A stretch of 64,000 bases of DNA, from NCBI GenBank assembly GCA_022606425.2, contig JAHDVF020000897.1, forward strand, positions 372,001 through 436,000, written 5' to 3'. The notes below the pieces were generated by a model. That model was not told where the DNA came from. It saw only the letters and a list, made by a program, of their open reading frames with translations, and did not search any database. The position numbers were made by a program, and so were the translations under genes. This document shows positions 63,772-64,000 of this stretch, piece after piece. Position 1 is the first letter of the stretch, and every line of letters starts with the position of its first letter. This DNA comes from Lepidostoma basale. Taxonomy: Eukaryota > Arthropoda > Insecta > Trichoptera > Lepidostomatidae.

Positions 63772-64000
63772 GGCTAGGCGCTGACTGTGACTTTTTGTTG
63801 CAGTAACTTTTTGTAACTGTCACGTTGTGTCACCGTGGATGCGCTCACTACTGGTGACAAAATGTTCATTTAAGCGATGGATTTCGAAGAGGTCGCAGTG
63901 ATTTGCGCTCTTGAATTACGCAGAAGGAAAATTAAGCGAAAGAAACGCTACTGGGTACATCCCATATATAATGAACGCTTATTATAAGGAAACTTTTACA
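63772..64000 (+). mobile_element. PIF/Harbinger-like element, 5' end
   Basis: A possible end GGCTAGGCGCTGACTGTGAC follows TAA (63768-63771), the usual 3-bp target type. Subterminal GTGACTTTTTGTTGCAGTAA and GTAACTGTCAC repeats. The element runs off the window. Confidence 0.55.
63877..64000 (+). pseudogene. PIF/Harbinger transposase, N-terminus
   Basis: From ATG 63877: MDFEEVAVICALELRRRKIK, then RKKRYWVHPIYNERLL, a TAA stop at 63985-63987 and GNFY in frame. Basic run plus R-Y/F-W-V-H-P-x-x-x-E-R-x-x-x-G-x-F is the conserved start of Harbinger nuclease proteins. The stop falls where a residue is expected, so the copy is probably dead or carries a sequencing error. Confidence 0.78.

Overview
This window looks like repeat-rich chromatin from an insect, most likely a lepidopteran, although a different insect order cannot be excluded from sequence alone. 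The basis is the mix of repeats: many 5'-truncated LINE reverse-transcriptase tails of types common in moth genomes, tRNA-headed SINEs, Helitron ends, hAT and Tc1/mariner miniature elements, and a short TTAGG-type run. I found no host gene, rRNA, tRNA gene or CRISPR array. Every recognisable protein fragment belongs to a mobile element. LINE families are given letters here only to tie copies together. A, B, C, D, E, F, G, I, O, P, Q, R and S are all C-terminal reverse-transcriptase or 3' UTR remnants; J, L, M and N are repeats of unknown class.

Layout. 1-6.4 kb: LINE tails (S, A, B, D, C), repeat J with a long palindrome, and a solo LTR. 6.6-12.4 kb: a Helitron-like repeat, LINE G/E/A tails, a MITE, a SINE and LINE B. 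13.5-14.3 kb: a mariner. 15.6-16.3 kb: the longest LINE A frame. 17.3-21.3 kb: a Helitron holding a two-level hAT nest, LINE pieces, a tandem duplication and a helicase remnant. 22-24 kb: a chimeric LINE-B-tailed retroelement and a 101-bp tandem array made from a LINE A tail. 25-34 kb: LINE mosaics and insertions with clean target-site duplications (C in A, O in B, a full B insertion). 34.1-35.4 kb: a Helitron-like element holding a hAT that holds another hAT, plus a SINE.

36.6-40.85 kb is the most interesting locus. It is a DNA transposon with roughly 350-bp terminal inverted repeats and a 3-bp target duplication, encoding a FEN1/XPG-like nuclease. It resembles the Academ superfamily. A pogo-like element sits exactly inside its gene, and a mariner sits at the inner end of its left inverted repeat. 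41-64 kb: LINE F and B copies in both orientations, SINEs, several palindromic repeats carrying a hammerhead-ribozyme-like core, a large tandem duplication containing a hAT, two copies of a D37D-type mariner relative, and the start of a PIF/Harbinger transposase at the right edge.

The elements do not form a pathway. They record layered insertion. Several layers can be ordered in time because target-site duplications are still perfect. The gene-free, multi-family, two-strand nesting is what a heterochromatic block, sex-limited chromosome or piRNA cluster would look like, but the sequence alone does not show which.
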